DNA from: Steroidobacteraceae bacterium
Lineage (GTDB): Bacteria > Pseudomonadota > Gammaproteobacteria > Steroidobacterales > Steroidobacteraceae
DNA: 64,000 nucleotides
Direction of reading: 5' to 3'
Assembly (NCBI GenBank): GCA_019187495.1
Contig: JABAQN010000049.1
Location: 1 to 64,000 of the forward strand
The notes below the pieces were generated by a model. That model had not been told where the DNA came from and made no database searches. It saw only the letters and a list, made by a program, of their open reading frames with translations. A program made the position numbers and the translations under genes. Of the stretch, positions 40,526 through 49,270 are shown in pieces (within the stretch, counting starts at the first letter, position 1; each line of letters begins with the position of its first letter).

Positions 40526-40968
40526 TTCGCCTCCTTGTCCATCTGCTTTTCGAGGAACACCTTGAGCCGCGCGAGCGCACGCTCCCAGCCGGCGCGCAAC
40601 CGCAGGAAGTAGGGGTCCCAGGCCGCGTCGTCCGGGAACCCGGAGCCGAGCAGGCGCACGATCGTGCCGCTGCCGTCCGCTTCGAGCAGGAAATCGTCGA
40701 TCAGCGTCGCGCCCCGGGCCGGAAGATCGGGTTGCTCCATGTGGATCAGTCGCAGGCGGCGGTTGGCGTCGAACACGTCGATGTGCGCATCGATCGTGCT
40801 CACGCGATCGACGCTCGCCCGGAAGCTGCCGCCCTGGCGCGGCCTGATGTGCGCGCGCGGCGCGCACCAGCGCGCAAGCGCCTTCGGTTCGATGAACGCC
40901 CGCCAGACGCGCCCGGTGTCGGCGTCGATGTCGATGCGGTGAGCGTAGCCGCGCAGCTTGCCAGCCAT
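40522..40968 (-). CDS. SRPBCC (AHSA1-like) domain protein
   Basis: A 148-aa product with a single START/Bet v 1-like fold: HRIDIDADTGRVWRAFIEPKALARWCAPRAHIRPRQGGSF at the front, a central LRLIHMEQPD strand, and the C-terminal helix AAWDPYFLRLRAGWERALARLKVFLE. AHSA1-type proteins bind hydrophobic ligands or interact with chaperones; the ligand here is unknown. It is translationally coupled to the holin-4-like membrane gene and divergent from the MAPEG gene. Confidence 0.85.
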   Translation of the reverse strand: MAGKLRGYAHRIDIDADTGRVWRAFIEPKALARWCAPRAHIRPRQGGSFRASVDRVSTIDAHIDVFDANRRLRLIHMEQPDLPARGATLIDDFLLEADGSGTIVRLLGSGFPDDAAWDPYFLRLRAGWERALARLKVFLEKQMDKEAK

Positions 40969-41027
40969 GGGCGCTATTCTGCCATCACCCGTTGCGCGCC
41001 GCCGCGCGCATCAACGAGAATCGGCCG

Positions 41028-41420
41028 ATGGCATGGGTGCACCTCGTGATCGCGCTGGCGCTGGTCGAGTACCTCTGCTTCGGAATGGCGGTCGGGAACG
41101 CCCGCGGCCGCTACGGCGTGCGCGCGCCGGCGATCACCGGGAACGCCGATTTCGAGCGCTACTACCGCGTACAGGCGAACACGCTCGAGCTGCTCGTCAT
41201 CCTGATCCCCGCGATGCTGCTGTTCGCGCTGTACATCGATCCGCTGTGGGCCGCGGGGCTCGGCGGCGTGTACGTGATCGGCCGGCTCGTCTACTTCGTC
41301 GGCTACACGCGCGCGGCGGAGCGCCGGCACATCGGCTTCGCGCTCTCGATGCTGCCGACCCTGGCGCTGCTCATCGGCGCGATCTTCGGAGCGCTGCGCG
41401 CTCTCGCCGCGCACGGATGA
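41028..41420 (+). CDS. MAPEG-family membrane protein
   Basis: A 130-aa product with four membrane helices. FERYYRVQANTLELLVILIPAMLLFALYIDPLWAAGLGGVYVIGRLVYFVGYT carries the MAPEG signature (R-x-x-R-x-x-x-N-x-x-E and GRxxYxxGY). Members in eukaryotes are glutathione-dependent; bacterial members are mostly uncharacterised. The ATG at 41028 (MAWVHL) is preferred over non-ATG starts further upstream. The 3' end overlaps the convergent DedA gene by 50 bases. Confidence 0.88.
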   Translation: MAWVHLVIALALVEYLCFGMAVGNARGRYGVRAPAITGNADFERYYRVQANTLELLVILIPAMLLFALYIDPLWAAGLGGVYVIGRLVYFVGYTRAAERRHIGFALSMLPTLALLIGAIFGALRALAAHG

Positions 41421-42039
41421 GCATCAGCCCCATCGGTATCACCGATACGACGATGATCAGCACGGTGACGAGACCGAAATTGCGCTTGATCCACGGCAGG
41501 TTGCCGAAGAGGTAGCCCGCGGCGATGAAGGCCGCGACCCAGCCGGCGCCGCCGGCGATGTTGTAGGCCTGGAAGCGCCAGTACGGCATGCGACCGATGC
41601 CCGCGACGAACGGCGCGAAGGTGCGCACGATCGGCACGAAGCGCGACAGCACGATCGTCATCGGCCCGTAGCGGCGGAAATAGTCCTCGGTCTCGCGCAG
41701 GTATTCGACCTTGAGGAAGCGGTAGCGGCCGCTGAAGGCGGGCGGGCCGATGCGCGCGCCGATCGCGTAGTTGGCCGTGTTGCCGAGGATGGCCGCGGCG
41801 CCGAGCGACAGGACGAGCGCGGTCGGTGTCAGCGTGCCGCTCGTGTCGACGGCCGCGAGCGCGCCGAGCGCAAACAGCAGCGAGTCGCCCGGCAGGAACG
41901 GCGTGACGACGAATCCGGTCTCGGCGAAGACCACGAGGAAGACGATCGCGTAGATCCACACATCGAAACGCACCAGCAACTCGACCAGGTGCCGGTCGAG
42001 GTGCAGCACGAAATCGACGAGCGCCTGCAGCAGTTCCAA
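41371..42039 (-). CDS. DedA-family membrane protein
   Basis: A 222-aa product with the DedA/SNARE-associated core: FAETGFVVTPFLPGDSLLFALGAL, ILGNTANYAIGARIG, and FRRYGPMTIVLSRFVPIVRTFAPFVAGIGRMPYWRFQAYNIAGG. DedA proteins are now regarded as lipid or undecaprenyl-phosphate flippases; the exact substrate here is open. It begins 3 bases after the ctpA stop, so it belongs to the envC - GGDEF/EAL - ctpA - dedA string. Confidence 0.92.
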   Translation of the reverse strand: MELLQALVDFVLHLDRHLVELLVRFDVWIYAIVFLVVFAETGFVVTPFLPGDSLLFALGALAAVDTSGTLTPTALVLSLGAAAILGNTANYAIGARIGPPAFSGRYRFLKVEYLRETEDYFRRYGPMTIVLSRFVPIVRTFAPFVAGIGRMPYWRFQAYNIAGGAGWVAAFIAAGYLFGNLPWIKRNFGLVTVLIIVVSVIPMGLMLIRARRERAALRRSRR

Positions 42040-42042
42040 TCG

Positions 42043-43260
42043 TCAGGGCGCGGCGCGCGCGAGACGGCGCCGCGATTTCAGCGCATCGAGCGCGATGCGC
42101 ACTTCCCGGTCTTGCGCGGCGACCGCGGTATCGGGCGTGGTCTCCTTGCCGTCGATCACGATGTCGGGCGCGATGCCCTTGTCCTGGATCGAGGCGCCGG
42201 AGGGCGTGAAGTAGCGCGAGGTCGTGAGCTTCACCGCGCGACCGTTCGACAGCGGCATCACGGTCTGCACCGACCCCTTGCCGTAGGTGGTGCGGCCCGC
42301 GAGCAGCGCGCGCTTGTGGTCCTTGAGCGCGCCCGCGAGGATTTCCGCCGCGGACGCCGATGCACCGTTCACGAGCACGACCATGGGGGCGCCGGCCAGG
42401 TCATCACCCGGTGAGGCCTCCATCCGGAACCGCGAATCCGGCGTGCGCCCTTCGGCCGTGACGATGATGCCTGAGTCGAGGAACGTGTCCGACACCTCGA
42501 CGGCCGATTCGAGCACGCCGCCCGGATTGTTGCGCAGATCGAGCACGAGGCCGGAAAGGGCGCCGTGCGAGGCGCGTTCCAGGTCCGCGAGCGCGCGATG
42601 CACGTCGCCCGCCGTCGTCTCGCTGAAATTCGTGATGCGAAGATATCCAAAGCCCGGCTCGAGCATCGCGTGCTCGACGCTGTGCACCGCAACCTGGGCG
42701 CGCTGCAGCGGCACTTCGATCGGCGCCGGCGTGCCGGCGCGCGCCAGCGTGAGCGTCACGCGGCTGCCGGCCGGACCGCGCATGCGCTCGATCGCGTGAT
42801 CGACGTCGGTGCCGATCTTCTCGCCGTCGATCGCGACGATCAGGTCGCCGGCGCGGATGCCGGCGCGGAAGGCCGGTGAACCCTCGATCGGGCGCAGCAC
42901 CTGGATGCCGGACGATCCCGCCGTCACCTCGATGCCGACGCCCGGATAGGAGCCGGTCGTGCTCGCCCGGATCTCTTCATACTCATCCGCATCGAGGAAC
43001 GAGGAGTGCGGGTCGAGCGCGCCCACCATGCCGCGGATCGCATTGTCCATCAGCGTGTGATCATCGACGCCGTCGACATAGTCCCGTTTGACTCGCTCGA
43101 GCACCTCCGCGAGGAGGCGCGCATCTTCCCAGGGCAGCACGGAATCCGCCGGCACCGGGGCGCCCCGCAGGTCGGCGAGCACGTTGCCCGTCATCGAGGC
43201 GGAGAAGCCGAGAACGGCTCCCGTCGCCAGGGCCAGGATCGTGCGGGAACGGACGTGCAT
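42043..43260 (-). CDS. S41-family carboxyl-terminal processing peptidase
   Basis: A 405-aa exported protease (CtpA/Prc type). It has a signal-anchor N-terminus, a PDZ domain (YPGVGIEVTAGSSGIQVLRPIEGSPAFRAGIRAGDLIVAIDG), and the peptidase domain with LDLRNNPGGVLESAVEVSD. The nucleophile is Ser in NGASASAAEILAGALKD and the Lys general base is in AGRTTYGKGSVQ. CtpA-type proteases often act on murein hydrolases and are commonly encoded beside envC; here envC is 2.6 kb upstream on the same strand. The ATG at 43260 was chosen for the signal peptide MHVRSRTILALATGAVLG. Confidence 0.94.
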   Translation of the reverse strand: MHVRSRTILALATGAVLGFSASMTGNVLADLRGAPVPADSVLPWEDARLLAEVLERVKRDYVDGVDDHTLMDNAIRGMVGALDPHSSFLDADEYEEIRASTTGSYPGVGIEVTAGSSGIQVLRPIEGSPAFRAGIRAGDLIVAIDGEKIGTDVDHAIERMRGPAGSRVTLTLARAGTPAPIEVPLQRAQVAVHSVEHAMLEPGFGYLRITNFSETTAGDVHRALADLERASHGALSGLVLDLRNNPGGVLESAVEVSDTFLDSGIIVTAEGRTPDSRFRMEASPGDDLAGAPMVVLVNGASASAAEILAGALKDHKRALLAGRTTYGKGSVQTVMPLSNGRAVKLTTSRYFTPSGASIQDKGIAPDIVIDGKETTPDTAVAAQDREVRIALDALKSRRRLARAAP

Positions 43261-43324
43261 GGTCTGATTACTACACAGGCGGCGACCGGCGGCAAGTTTC
43301 CGGGGCGCGGTCCAGGCAAGACCC

Positions 43325-45571
43325 CTAGTGCAGCCCCGGGGCGGGCTGCGCGACCACTTCGGGGAGCGGCGCGGACACCCGATCGAGCGCCGCGGGAAGG
43401 TCGGCGAGCACGTCCGTGAGCGGCACCGGCCGGCCGATCGAAAAGCCCTGTCCGTAGTCGACGCCGAGCGCCGCGATGCGCTCGCGGATCGGGTCGGTTT
43501 CGACATACTCGGCGACGGTCACCATCTGCATCGACCGCGCGAGCTGCGCGACGGCCTGCACCAGCGATTCCGAACGCACGTCGCGCAGGATGTCGCGCAC
43601 GAAGCTGCCATCGATCTTGAGCATGGACACCGGGAGCTGCCGCAGGTACGCGAGCGAGGACAGTCCCGTGCCGAAATCGTCGAGCGCGACGCCGCAGCCG
43701 AGCTTGCGCAGTCGCCGCATCAGCACTTCGGCGCGCGCGAGGTTCGCAATCGTCGCGCTCTCGGTGAGCTCGAAGCACAGGGAAGCCGGCGGCAGGCCGC
43801 TCGCCTCGATGCGCGAGACGAGTTCATCGGCGAACTCGGGGTCGTTCAAAGACTGCCCGGAGAAGTTGATCGCGAACACCGCCTGGCTCGCCGTGATCGC
43901 GGCGGCGTGCGTGCGCAGTTGCGCGAGCGCGTGCTCGATGACCCAGCGGTCGATCGTCGGCATCAACTGGTAGCGATTGGCCGCCGACAGGAAACGGTCG
44001 GGCCCGACCGTCTGGCCGTCGTCATCGATCATGCGCAGCAGCAACTCGAAATGCGGCGGAAAGCCCCGCGCGGCATCGAGCGGCTGGATGAACTGCGCGT
44101 CGAGGCGCAGGCGGTCTTCGGCGACGGCCGCGCGCAGGGACGCGGCGATCGTGATGTCGGTGAAACGCCGCACGACGCTCTCGTCCGTGGCCTGGTAGGC
44201 CTCGGCGCGGTTGCGACCACGATCCTTGGCTGCCTTGCACGCGGACTCGGCCGCCGCGAGGGCGTGGGTCAACTCGCCGTCCGGCTGCGCAAGCTCGGCG
44301 ACCCCGATGCTGAGCGAAACGCGCGAGCGCTCGTCTCCCTGTACGGCCGCGAGCTGGGTGGCCGATTCGCACCAGGAGCCCGCGAGCTCGAGCGCGGCCT
44401 CGAGACTGCCCGGCATGGCGACGGCGAAGCGGTCGCCCGAAATGCGCGCCGCCACCGCGCCCGGCGGCAGGCGCCGGCGCATCATGTCGGCGAGCATCGA
44501 GAGCAGCAGGTCGCCGACGTGCATGCCGAAGTTCTCGTTGACGAGATGCAGCTGGTCGACGTCGATGTACAGCACCGCGAGAACCTTGGGCCTGTCCTTG
44601 CGCGCCAGCATGTCGCCCACGCGCAGCTCGAACGCCGGGCGATTCAGCAGCCCGGTCATCGCGTCGTAGCTCGATTCGATGATCATCGATGCCTTGCGGG
44701 TGAGGACATCGACCAGCCGCGCCTCGCGATCGGTGAAATCGGCGGCGACCTCGTGCCGATAGAGCGCGAAGATGCCGATCGGCCGCCCCGCGGCGTTGCG
44801 CAACGAACAGGACAGGATCTTGTAAGGCAGCGTGCCGAAAGCGGAATTCTGCGCCAGCCGGTTCATGATCAGCGGATCCCGGCGCACCTGCGCGAGCGAC
44901 AGCAGGTGACGATGGGTCTGCGCCAGCAGGCGGCCGTCCGCCGGATCGGCCTGCGACATCCGGAACAGCACCAGGCTCTTTTCCGGCACGAGCACGGCGG
45001 CGAGCGCACAGCCGAGGTGCGCAACCGCGTTCTCGAGGATCACTCGCAGCACCGACGAGTCATCACCGGGACGCGCGCCATCGCGGCTCGACACCGCCAG
45101 CACGAGTTCGAGATCCCGATCCCGCGCGGTCAGGTTCTCGGTCAGGTAGTCGATGCTGTGGCGCGAGATCAACTCGCGGCGCAGGCACTCGAGCGCCGGC
45201 CGGATGAGCGCGTGCACGAACGAGAACGAGCGCTGGTCGCCCTCGTTCGACGCACGGCACTGGATCGCGACCACGGCAACCAGCCCGTGCGTGCTCTCGT
45301 CACGCAGCCAGCACAGGTAGAGTGGGACGTCGCCTTCGAGTACCCGCAGCTGGCCGTGCGCGGATGCATCGCCCGCGGCATCCGCGAGCGTCTGTTCCAC
45401 CGCCTGCACGAGTTCGGGCCAGATCGCCGTTTCGTTCGACCAGCGCAGCGTCGCGTGCACGTCGAACACGGCGATGCTCGCGGCGCGCGGCATCAGCGAA
45501 CGCACGAGCTGTGCGTACGGTTCGAGCGACGCCCAGCGGTTCGAAAGCTGGTTTTCGGCTGGCGTGGACAT
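43325..45571 (-). CDS. GAF - degenerate GGDEF - EAL signalling protein
   Basis: A 748-aa cytoplasmic protein without membrane segments. Residues about 150-300 look like a GAF sensor. The diguanylate cyclase-like domain (about 300-460) has SGDRF at 378-382 in place of GGDEF, so c-di-GMP synthesis is unlikely. The EAL domain (about 475-740) starts with FELLLRM (508-514, ELL for EAL) but keeps FAINFSGQSLND, CFELTES, ALDDFGTGLSSLAYL, LKIDGSFV and YGQGFSIGRP, so c-di-GMP hydrolysis or binding is possible. AEYVET replaces the usual AEGVET. It is inserted between envC and ctpA and may tie c-di-GMP to wall remodelling (inference). Confidence 0.9.
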   Translation of the reverse strand: MSTPAENQLSNRWASLEPYAQLVRSLMPRAASIAVFDVHATLRWSNETAIWPELVQAVEQTLADAAGDASAHGQLRVLEGDVPLYLCWLRDESTHGLVAVVAIQCRASNEGDQRSFSFVHALIRPALECLRRELISRHSIDYLTENLTARDRDLELVLAVSSRDGARPGDDSSVLRVILENAVAHLGCALAAVLVPEKSLVLFRMSQADPADGRLLAQTHRHLLSLAQVRRDPLIMNRLAQNSAFGTLPYKILSCSLRNAAGRPIGIFALYRHEVAADFTDREARLVDVLTRKASMIIESSYDAMTGLLNRPAFELRVGDMLARKDRPKVLAVLYIDVDQLHLVNENFGMHVGDLLLSMLADMMRRRLPPGAVAARISGDRFAVAMPGSLEAALELAGSWCESATQLAAVQGDERSRVSLSIGVAELAQPDGELTHALAAAESACKAAKDRGRNRAEAYQATDESVVRRFTDITIAASLRAAVAEDRLRLDAQFIQPLDAARGFPPHFELLLRMIDDDGQTVGPDRFLSAANRYQLMPTIDRWVIEHALAQLRTHAAAITASQAVFAINFSGQSLNDPEFADELVSRIEASGLPPASLCFELTESATIANLARAEVLMRRLRKLGCGVALDDFGTGLSSLAYLRQLPVSMLKIDGSFVRDILRDVRSESLVQAVAQLARSMQMVTVAEYVETDPIRERIAALGVDYGQGFSIGRPVPLTDVLADLPAALDRVSAPLPEVVAQPAPGLH

Positions 45572-45750
45572 CCTGCTGCTTCCCTGGCGTGGGGCGCACC
45601 ATGACATACCGCGCCGCATCGGCGTGTTGATCAAGTTGGCGTTTCGTCGCGACGGGATCGTCCCGTGATTCTCGCCGCCGCAGGCCGTTCGGGTGGCATG
45701 CCGAATCGGGGGAGAATGACCGGAAATGTGTGAGGGGGATCACATGACGG

Positions 45751-45856
45751 GGCGAACAGCGGGCGGCGGACAGCGGGCAGCCAGAACCGCGCTGCGCGCG
45801 TCCGGCCTCCCGCAGCGCGCGAGCGCGCTCTGGCTGCCCGCCGTCCGCTGTCCGCT
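45751..45856. repeat. Heptamer-armed inverted repeat, copy 2 (downstream of envC)
   Basis: Left arm: GGCGAAC AGCGGGC GGCGGAC AGCGGGC then AGCCAGA (45779-45785). The loop is 43 bases (45786-45828) with an inner inverted pair CGCGCTGCG / CGCAGCGCG. Right arm: TCTGGCT (45829-45835) then GCCCGCC GTCCGCT GTCCGCT to 45856, i.e. three heptamers. It starts 5 bases after the envC stop (minus strand) and lies about 180 bases ahead of the GGDEF/EAL start. A separate small inverted repeat, ACGGGA-TCG-TCCCGT, is at 45652-45666 in the same spacer. Confidence 0.85.
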
Positions 45857-45861
45857 TCCCC

Positions 45862-47025
45862 TTACGGCCTCGCTTGCCGGAACCAGGGCGCGGGATCGAT
45901 CGGCTTGCCGCCGCGGCGGATCTCGAAATAGAGCTCCGGGCGACTGCGGCCCCCGCTGTCGCCGGCGGCGGCGATCGTGTCGCCGGGCGCAACGCGCTCA
46001 CCCACCGCCTTGTAGAGCTGGTCGTTGTGGCCGTAGAGACTGAGATAACCGCCGCCGTGGTCGACGATCGTGAGCAGACCGAGCCCCGGCAGCCAGTCGG
46101 CGTAGGCGATGCGGCCGCTCGCGATGCTGTGCACCGGCGCACCGCGTTCGGTCGCGATCATGACGCCGTCCCACTTGATGGCGCCGGCCCGCACCGTGCC
46201 GTAGGTCGCCACGAGCTTGCCGGCCGCGGGCCACGCCAGCTTGCCGCGCAGCTTCGCGAACGGGGCTGTCGCGTCCACCGGGAACTGTTCGAGCGCGCGG
46301 CGCAGCTCGCGGACCAGCTTCTCGAGCGCGCCTTGCTCGCTGCGCAGTTGCGCGAGCGTCGCCGCCCGGGAGCGCGACTCCGACTCGAGTTCGGCGAGCG
46401 CGCGGCTGCGTTCGGTGCGCGCGGCCTCGAGGCGACCGAGCTGTGATTTCTGTTGCGACTCGAGCCCGGTGAGCCGTGCCTCTTCCTCTTCGAGCCTCGC
46501 ATCGAGCGCGGCGATTTCCGCGACGCGCAGCCGGATCCCCGCGATCCGGTCGGCCCGCGCGCGACCGAAGTAGCTGTAGTAGGCGAACATGCGCCCGGCG
46601 CGGGCCGGATCCTCCTGGTTGAGCAGCAGCTTGAGCGGCTCCTCGCGGCCGATCAGGTACGCCCCTCGCAATTCGTTGCCGAGCTCCTGTTGCTCGGCCT
46701 CGAGCGCGGCGACCCGGTCGGCCCGGTCGCGCGCGAGCGCCGCACGCCTCGCGGTGCGTTCGGCCCGCTCGCCCCGCAGCCGGGCGAGCTCGGCGCGCGC
46801 ATCGGCAACCGAGACTTCCGCCGCGCGCAGATTGCGCGTCAGCTTGTTGCGATCGACCGAATCACGCTTCACCTGGGCGGCGATCTTCGCGATCTCGGCC
46901 TTGACTTCCTTGAGATCGGCTTCGGCCTGCGCCGCCTTGCGGCCCGTCTGCGCCCCGGCCGCCCCCGCCGCGACGAGCGCGAGCAGCAGGGCGCAGAGGG
47001 ACGGCAGAACCACGGGATTTCGCAT
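45862..47025 (-). CDS. envC: Murein hydrolase activator EnvC
   Basis: Periplasmic activator of septal amidases under FtsEX control. The 387-aa product has a signal peptide (MRNPVVLPSLCALLLALVAAGAAGA), a long coiled coil (about residues 30-250, e.g. RAELARLRGERAERTARRAALARDRADR) and a C-terminal LytM domain. The LytM domain is degenerate. The zinc ligands are missing: IKWDGVMI stands where HxxxD is expected and PELYFEIR where HxH is. This is normal for EnvC, which activates rather than cuts. It heads the minus-strand group with ctpA; its start region overlaps the divergent rhodanese promoter. Confidence 0.93.
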   Translation of the reverse strand: MRNPVVLPSLCALLLALVAAGAAGAQTGRKAAQAEADLKEVKAEIAKIAAQVKRDSVDRNKLTRNLRAAEVSVADARAELARLRGERAERTARRAALARDRADRVAALEAEQQELGNELRGAYLIGREEPLKLLLNQEDPARAGRMFAYYSYFGRARADRIAGIRLRVAEIAALDARLEEEEARLTGLESQQKSQLGRLEAARTERSRALAELESESRSRAATLAQLRSEQGALEKLVRELRRALEQFPVDATAPFAKLRGKLAWPAAGKLVATYGTVRAGAIKWDGVMIATERGAPVHSIASGRIAYADWLPGLGLLTIVDHGGGYLSLYGHNDQLYKAVGERVAPGDTIAAAGDSGGRSRPELYFEIRRGGKPIDPAPWFRQARP

Positions 47026-47053
47026 CGAGTCTAGTCTAGCGCAGCGCCCCCGC

Positions 47054-47059
47054 TATAAT
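47054..47059 (+). promoter_or_regulatory. -10 hexamer for the rhodanese-grxC-secB-gpsA operon
   Basis: A perfect TATAAT lies 31 bases before the ATG of the rhodanese gene and 29 bases upstream of the divergent envC start. The hexamer 17 bases further up (CTAGTC) is a poor -35, so an activator or a long-spacer contact may be needed. The four downstream genes overlap or nearly touch, so this is probably their common promoter. Confidence 0.55.
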
Positions 47060-47090
47060 TCGCGGCCCTTTCCCGAGGATCGCGCCCGTC

Positions 47091-47519
47091 ATGCAGCAGC
47101 TGGTCGAGTACGCCGCCCGCCATCCGTGGCTCGTGAGTGCGACGGCGCTCATGCTCGTGATGGTGATCCTCTACGAATTGCGCGAGCGCTCCAACGCGTT
47201 CGCGGCGGTGTCGCCGCAGGATGCGATCCGGCTGATGAACCAGCATGCGCTCGTGCTCGATATCCGCTCGCCCGAGGAGTACGCCGCGGGCCATGTCGGC
47301 GGTGCGAGGCACCTGCCGTCGGCCGACATCCTGAAAGCCGGTGAAACCCTGAAAAAGTACCTCGAGAAGCCGGTCATCGTCTACGACGAGCGTGGTGGAC
47401 TCGGGGCCGCCGCCGCGCGCCAGCTCGCGGCGCAGGGATTCAGGAAGGCGGTGACCTTGCGGGGCGGCCTCGCCGCATGGCGCACCGAGAACCTGCCGGT
47501 CACCAAAGGCGCGAAGTGA
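47091..47519 (+). CDS. Membrane-anchored rhodanese-like protein (YibN type), active-site Cys missing
   Basis: A 142-aa product with one N-terminal membrane anchor (WLVSATALMLVMVILYEL) and a rhodanese domain (VLDIRSPEEYAAGHVGGARHLP). Where the catalytic Cys of rhodanese loops is expected (VVYCxxGxRS-like), the sequence is VIVYDERGGLG, with Asp at residue 99. It therefore cannot form a persulfide there and is likely a non-catalytic binding protein. E. coli yibN has the same position in front of grxC-secB-gpsA. The stop overlaps the grxC GTG. Confidence 0.92.
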   Translation: MQQLVEYAARHPWLVSATALMLVMVILYELRERSNAFAAVSPQDAIRLMNQHALVLDIRSPEEYAAGHVGGARHLPSADILKAGETLKKYLEKPVIVYDERGGLGAAAARQLAAQGFRKAVTLRGGLAAWRTENLPVTKGAK

Positions 47520-47779
47520 CGACGCCGAAGGTCGTGATGTACGGCGCGAGCTGGTGTCCCTACTGCGCGCGGGCGCGTAAGCTCCTCGCCGCGAAAGGCG
47601 TCACGTTCGAGGAAATCGATGTCGATGCGACGGGGCGCGAGGAGATGATCCGTCGCAGCGGCCGGAACACGGTACCCCAGATTTTCATCGGCGACACGCA
47701 CGTCGGCGGATCGGACGATCTCCACGCGCTCGAGGCCGCCGGCAAACTGGACCCATTACTCGGGAGATCCCCATCGTGA
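47516..47779 (+). CDS. grxC: Glutaredoxin 3
   Basis: Dithiol glutaredoxin for GSH-dependent disulfide reduction. The 87-aa product from the GTG at 47516 begins (M)TTPKVVMYGASWCPYCARA with the active site CPYC (residues 14-17), and has VPQIFIGDTHVGGSDDLHALEAAGKLDPLL, the GSH-binding part. The GTG overlaps the TGA of the rhodanese gene, and its own stop overlaps the secB GTG, so translation is coupled on both sides. Confidence 0.95.
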   Translation: MTTPKVVMYGASWCPYCARARKLLAAKGVTFEEIDVDATGREEMIRRSGRNTVPQIFIGDTHVGGSDDLHALEAAGKLDPLLGRSPS

Positions 47780-48243
47780 GCACTGAACCCCCCGCCACCA
47801 CGGCCGATGAATCCGCACCGCAACTGGCGCTGCAGATCGTGTACCTGAAGGATTGCTCATTCGAATCGCCGCAGGGGCCCCGCGTCGAGGACAACTGGAA
47901 TCCGCAGATCAACCTCGACCTGAACACCACGGTCAACGTGCTCGCCGACGACCTGCGCGAAGTGCTGCTCACCGTCACGGTGTCGGCGAAGCAGGGCGAC
48001 AAGACGGCGTTCCTCGTCGAGGTGAAGCAGGCGGGCGCGTTCGTGATGCGCAATCTCTCCGAGGAGGACATGAAGCGCGCACTGTCGAGCGTATGCCCGG
48101 GCGTGCTGTTTCCGTATGCGCGCGCGGCGGTGTCGAGCCTCGTGACCCAGGGCGGCTTTCCGCAGTTCCTGCTGCCGCCGGTGAACTTCGAAGCGCTCTA
48201 CGCGCGCTCGCTCGCCGACGCGCTCAAGGCGACGAAGAACTGA
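47776..48243 (+). CDS. secB: Protein-export chaperone SecB
   Basis: Tetrameric chaperone that holds preproteins unfolded for SecA. The 155-aa product has QIVYLKDCSFESPQGP at the front, the substrate groove strand WNPQINLDLNTTVNVLADDLREVLLTVTV, and CPGVLFPYARAAVSSLVTQGGFPQFLLPPVNFEALYA. All are strongly conserved in proteobacterial SecB. It starts with GTG overlapping the grxC stop; gpsA follows 1 base after the stop. Confidence 0.97.
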   Translation: MSTEPPATTADESAPQLALQIVYLKDCSFESPQGPRVEDNWNPQINLDLNTTVNVLADDLREVLLTVTVSAKQGDKTAFLVEVKQAGAFVMRNLSEEDMKRALSSVCPGVLFPYARAAVSSLVTQGGFPQFLLPPVNFEALYARSLADALKATKN

Positions 48244-48244
48244 C

Positions 48245-49270
48245 GTGGCCGCGGCCACGACGCCGCGCGCGCCGATCGCAGTGCTCGGCGCAGGATCCTG
48301 GGGGACCGCGCTCGCGATCCAGTTCGCCCGCGCGGGACACGGGGTACGTCTCTGGAGTCGCGATGCGGCGAGCCTCGCCCGCATGGGCAGCGCGCGTCAC
48401 AACGCGCGCTACCTGCCGGACGCGCGCTTCCCGCCGGACCTGCACGTCGAACCCGATCTCGGCCTCGCGCTGCGTGGCACGCGTGACGCGATCATCGTCG
48501 TGCCGAGCCACGCCTTTCGCGGCGTGCTCGGCCAGGTTGCGCAGCGTATCGATCCGGACTGCGGCATTGCGTGGGCGACCAAGGGCTTCGAGCTGTCGAC
48601 CGGCCTGCTGCCGCACCAGGTCGCGGGCGAAGTGCTGGGCGCACGCCGCAAGCTCGCCGTGCTGTCGGGACCGACGTTCGCGAAGGAAGTCGGCGCCGGC
48701 CTGCCGACCGCGATGACGATCGCCTCGCTGGACGAGGCCTTCGCGCTTCGCCTCGCGGAGGACATTGCGTCCGAGAAGTTCCGTGCCTACACGTCCACCG
48801 ACATCATCGGCGTCGAGACGGGCGGCGCCGTGAAGAACGTGCTCGCCGTCGGCGCAGGACTGTCGGACGGCCTCGGATTCGGCGCGAATACGCGCATCGC
48901 ACTCATCACGCGCGGCCTCGCGGAGATGATGCGTCTCGGTGTCGCGCTCGGCGCGCGCAGCGAAACCTTCATGGGCCTCGCCGGCCTCGGCGATCTCGTG
49001 CTCACCTGCACCGACGACCAGTCGCGCAACCGCCGTTTCGGATTGCTGCTGGCGGGCGGCGCGACCGCCGACGAAGCGCTGGGCCGGATCGGCCAGGTGG
49101 TCGAAGGCTATCCGGCTGCCCGCGCGGTGTACGCCGTCGCGCAGCGCAAGGGCGTTTCGATGCCGATCGTCGCGGGCATACACCGCACGCTCTACGACGG
49201 CGTGCCCGCCGCGGAAGTGGTGCGGGAGCTGATGACGAGGCCGGTGCGCGCCGAAGTTGACAGCGAATAG
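48245..49270 (+). CDS. gpsA: Glycerol-3-phosphate dehydrogenase [NAD(P)+]
   Basis: Reduces dihydroxyacetone phosphate to sn-glycerol-3-phosphate for phospholipid synthesis. The 341-aa product has the Rossmann motif VLGAGSWGTALAIQFARAGH, the segment WATKGFE, the catalytic Lys region GGAVKNVLAVGAGLSDGLGFGANTRIALITRGLAEM, and GLAGLGDLVLTCTDDQSRNRRFG. The start is GTG. Its last three codons and stop (SE*) lie inside the heptamer repeat that begins at 49262, so the repeat has set the end of the protein. Confidence 0.96.
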   Translation: MAAATTPRAPIAVLGAGSWGTALAIQFARAGHGVRLWSRDAASLARMGSARHNARYLPDARFPPDLHVEPDLGLALRGTRDAIIVVPSHAFRGVLGQVAQRIDPDCGIAWATKGFELSTGLLPHQVAGEVLGARRKLAVLSGPTFAKEVGAGLPTAMTIASLDEAFALRLAEDIASEKFRAYTSTDIIGVETGGAVKNVLAVGAGLSDGLGFGANTRIALITRGLAEMMRLGVALGARSETFMGLAGLGDLVLTCTDDQSRNRRFGLLLAGGATADEALGRIGQVVEGYPAARAVYAVAQRKGVSMPIVAGIHRTLYDGVPAAEVVRELMTRPVRAEVDSE

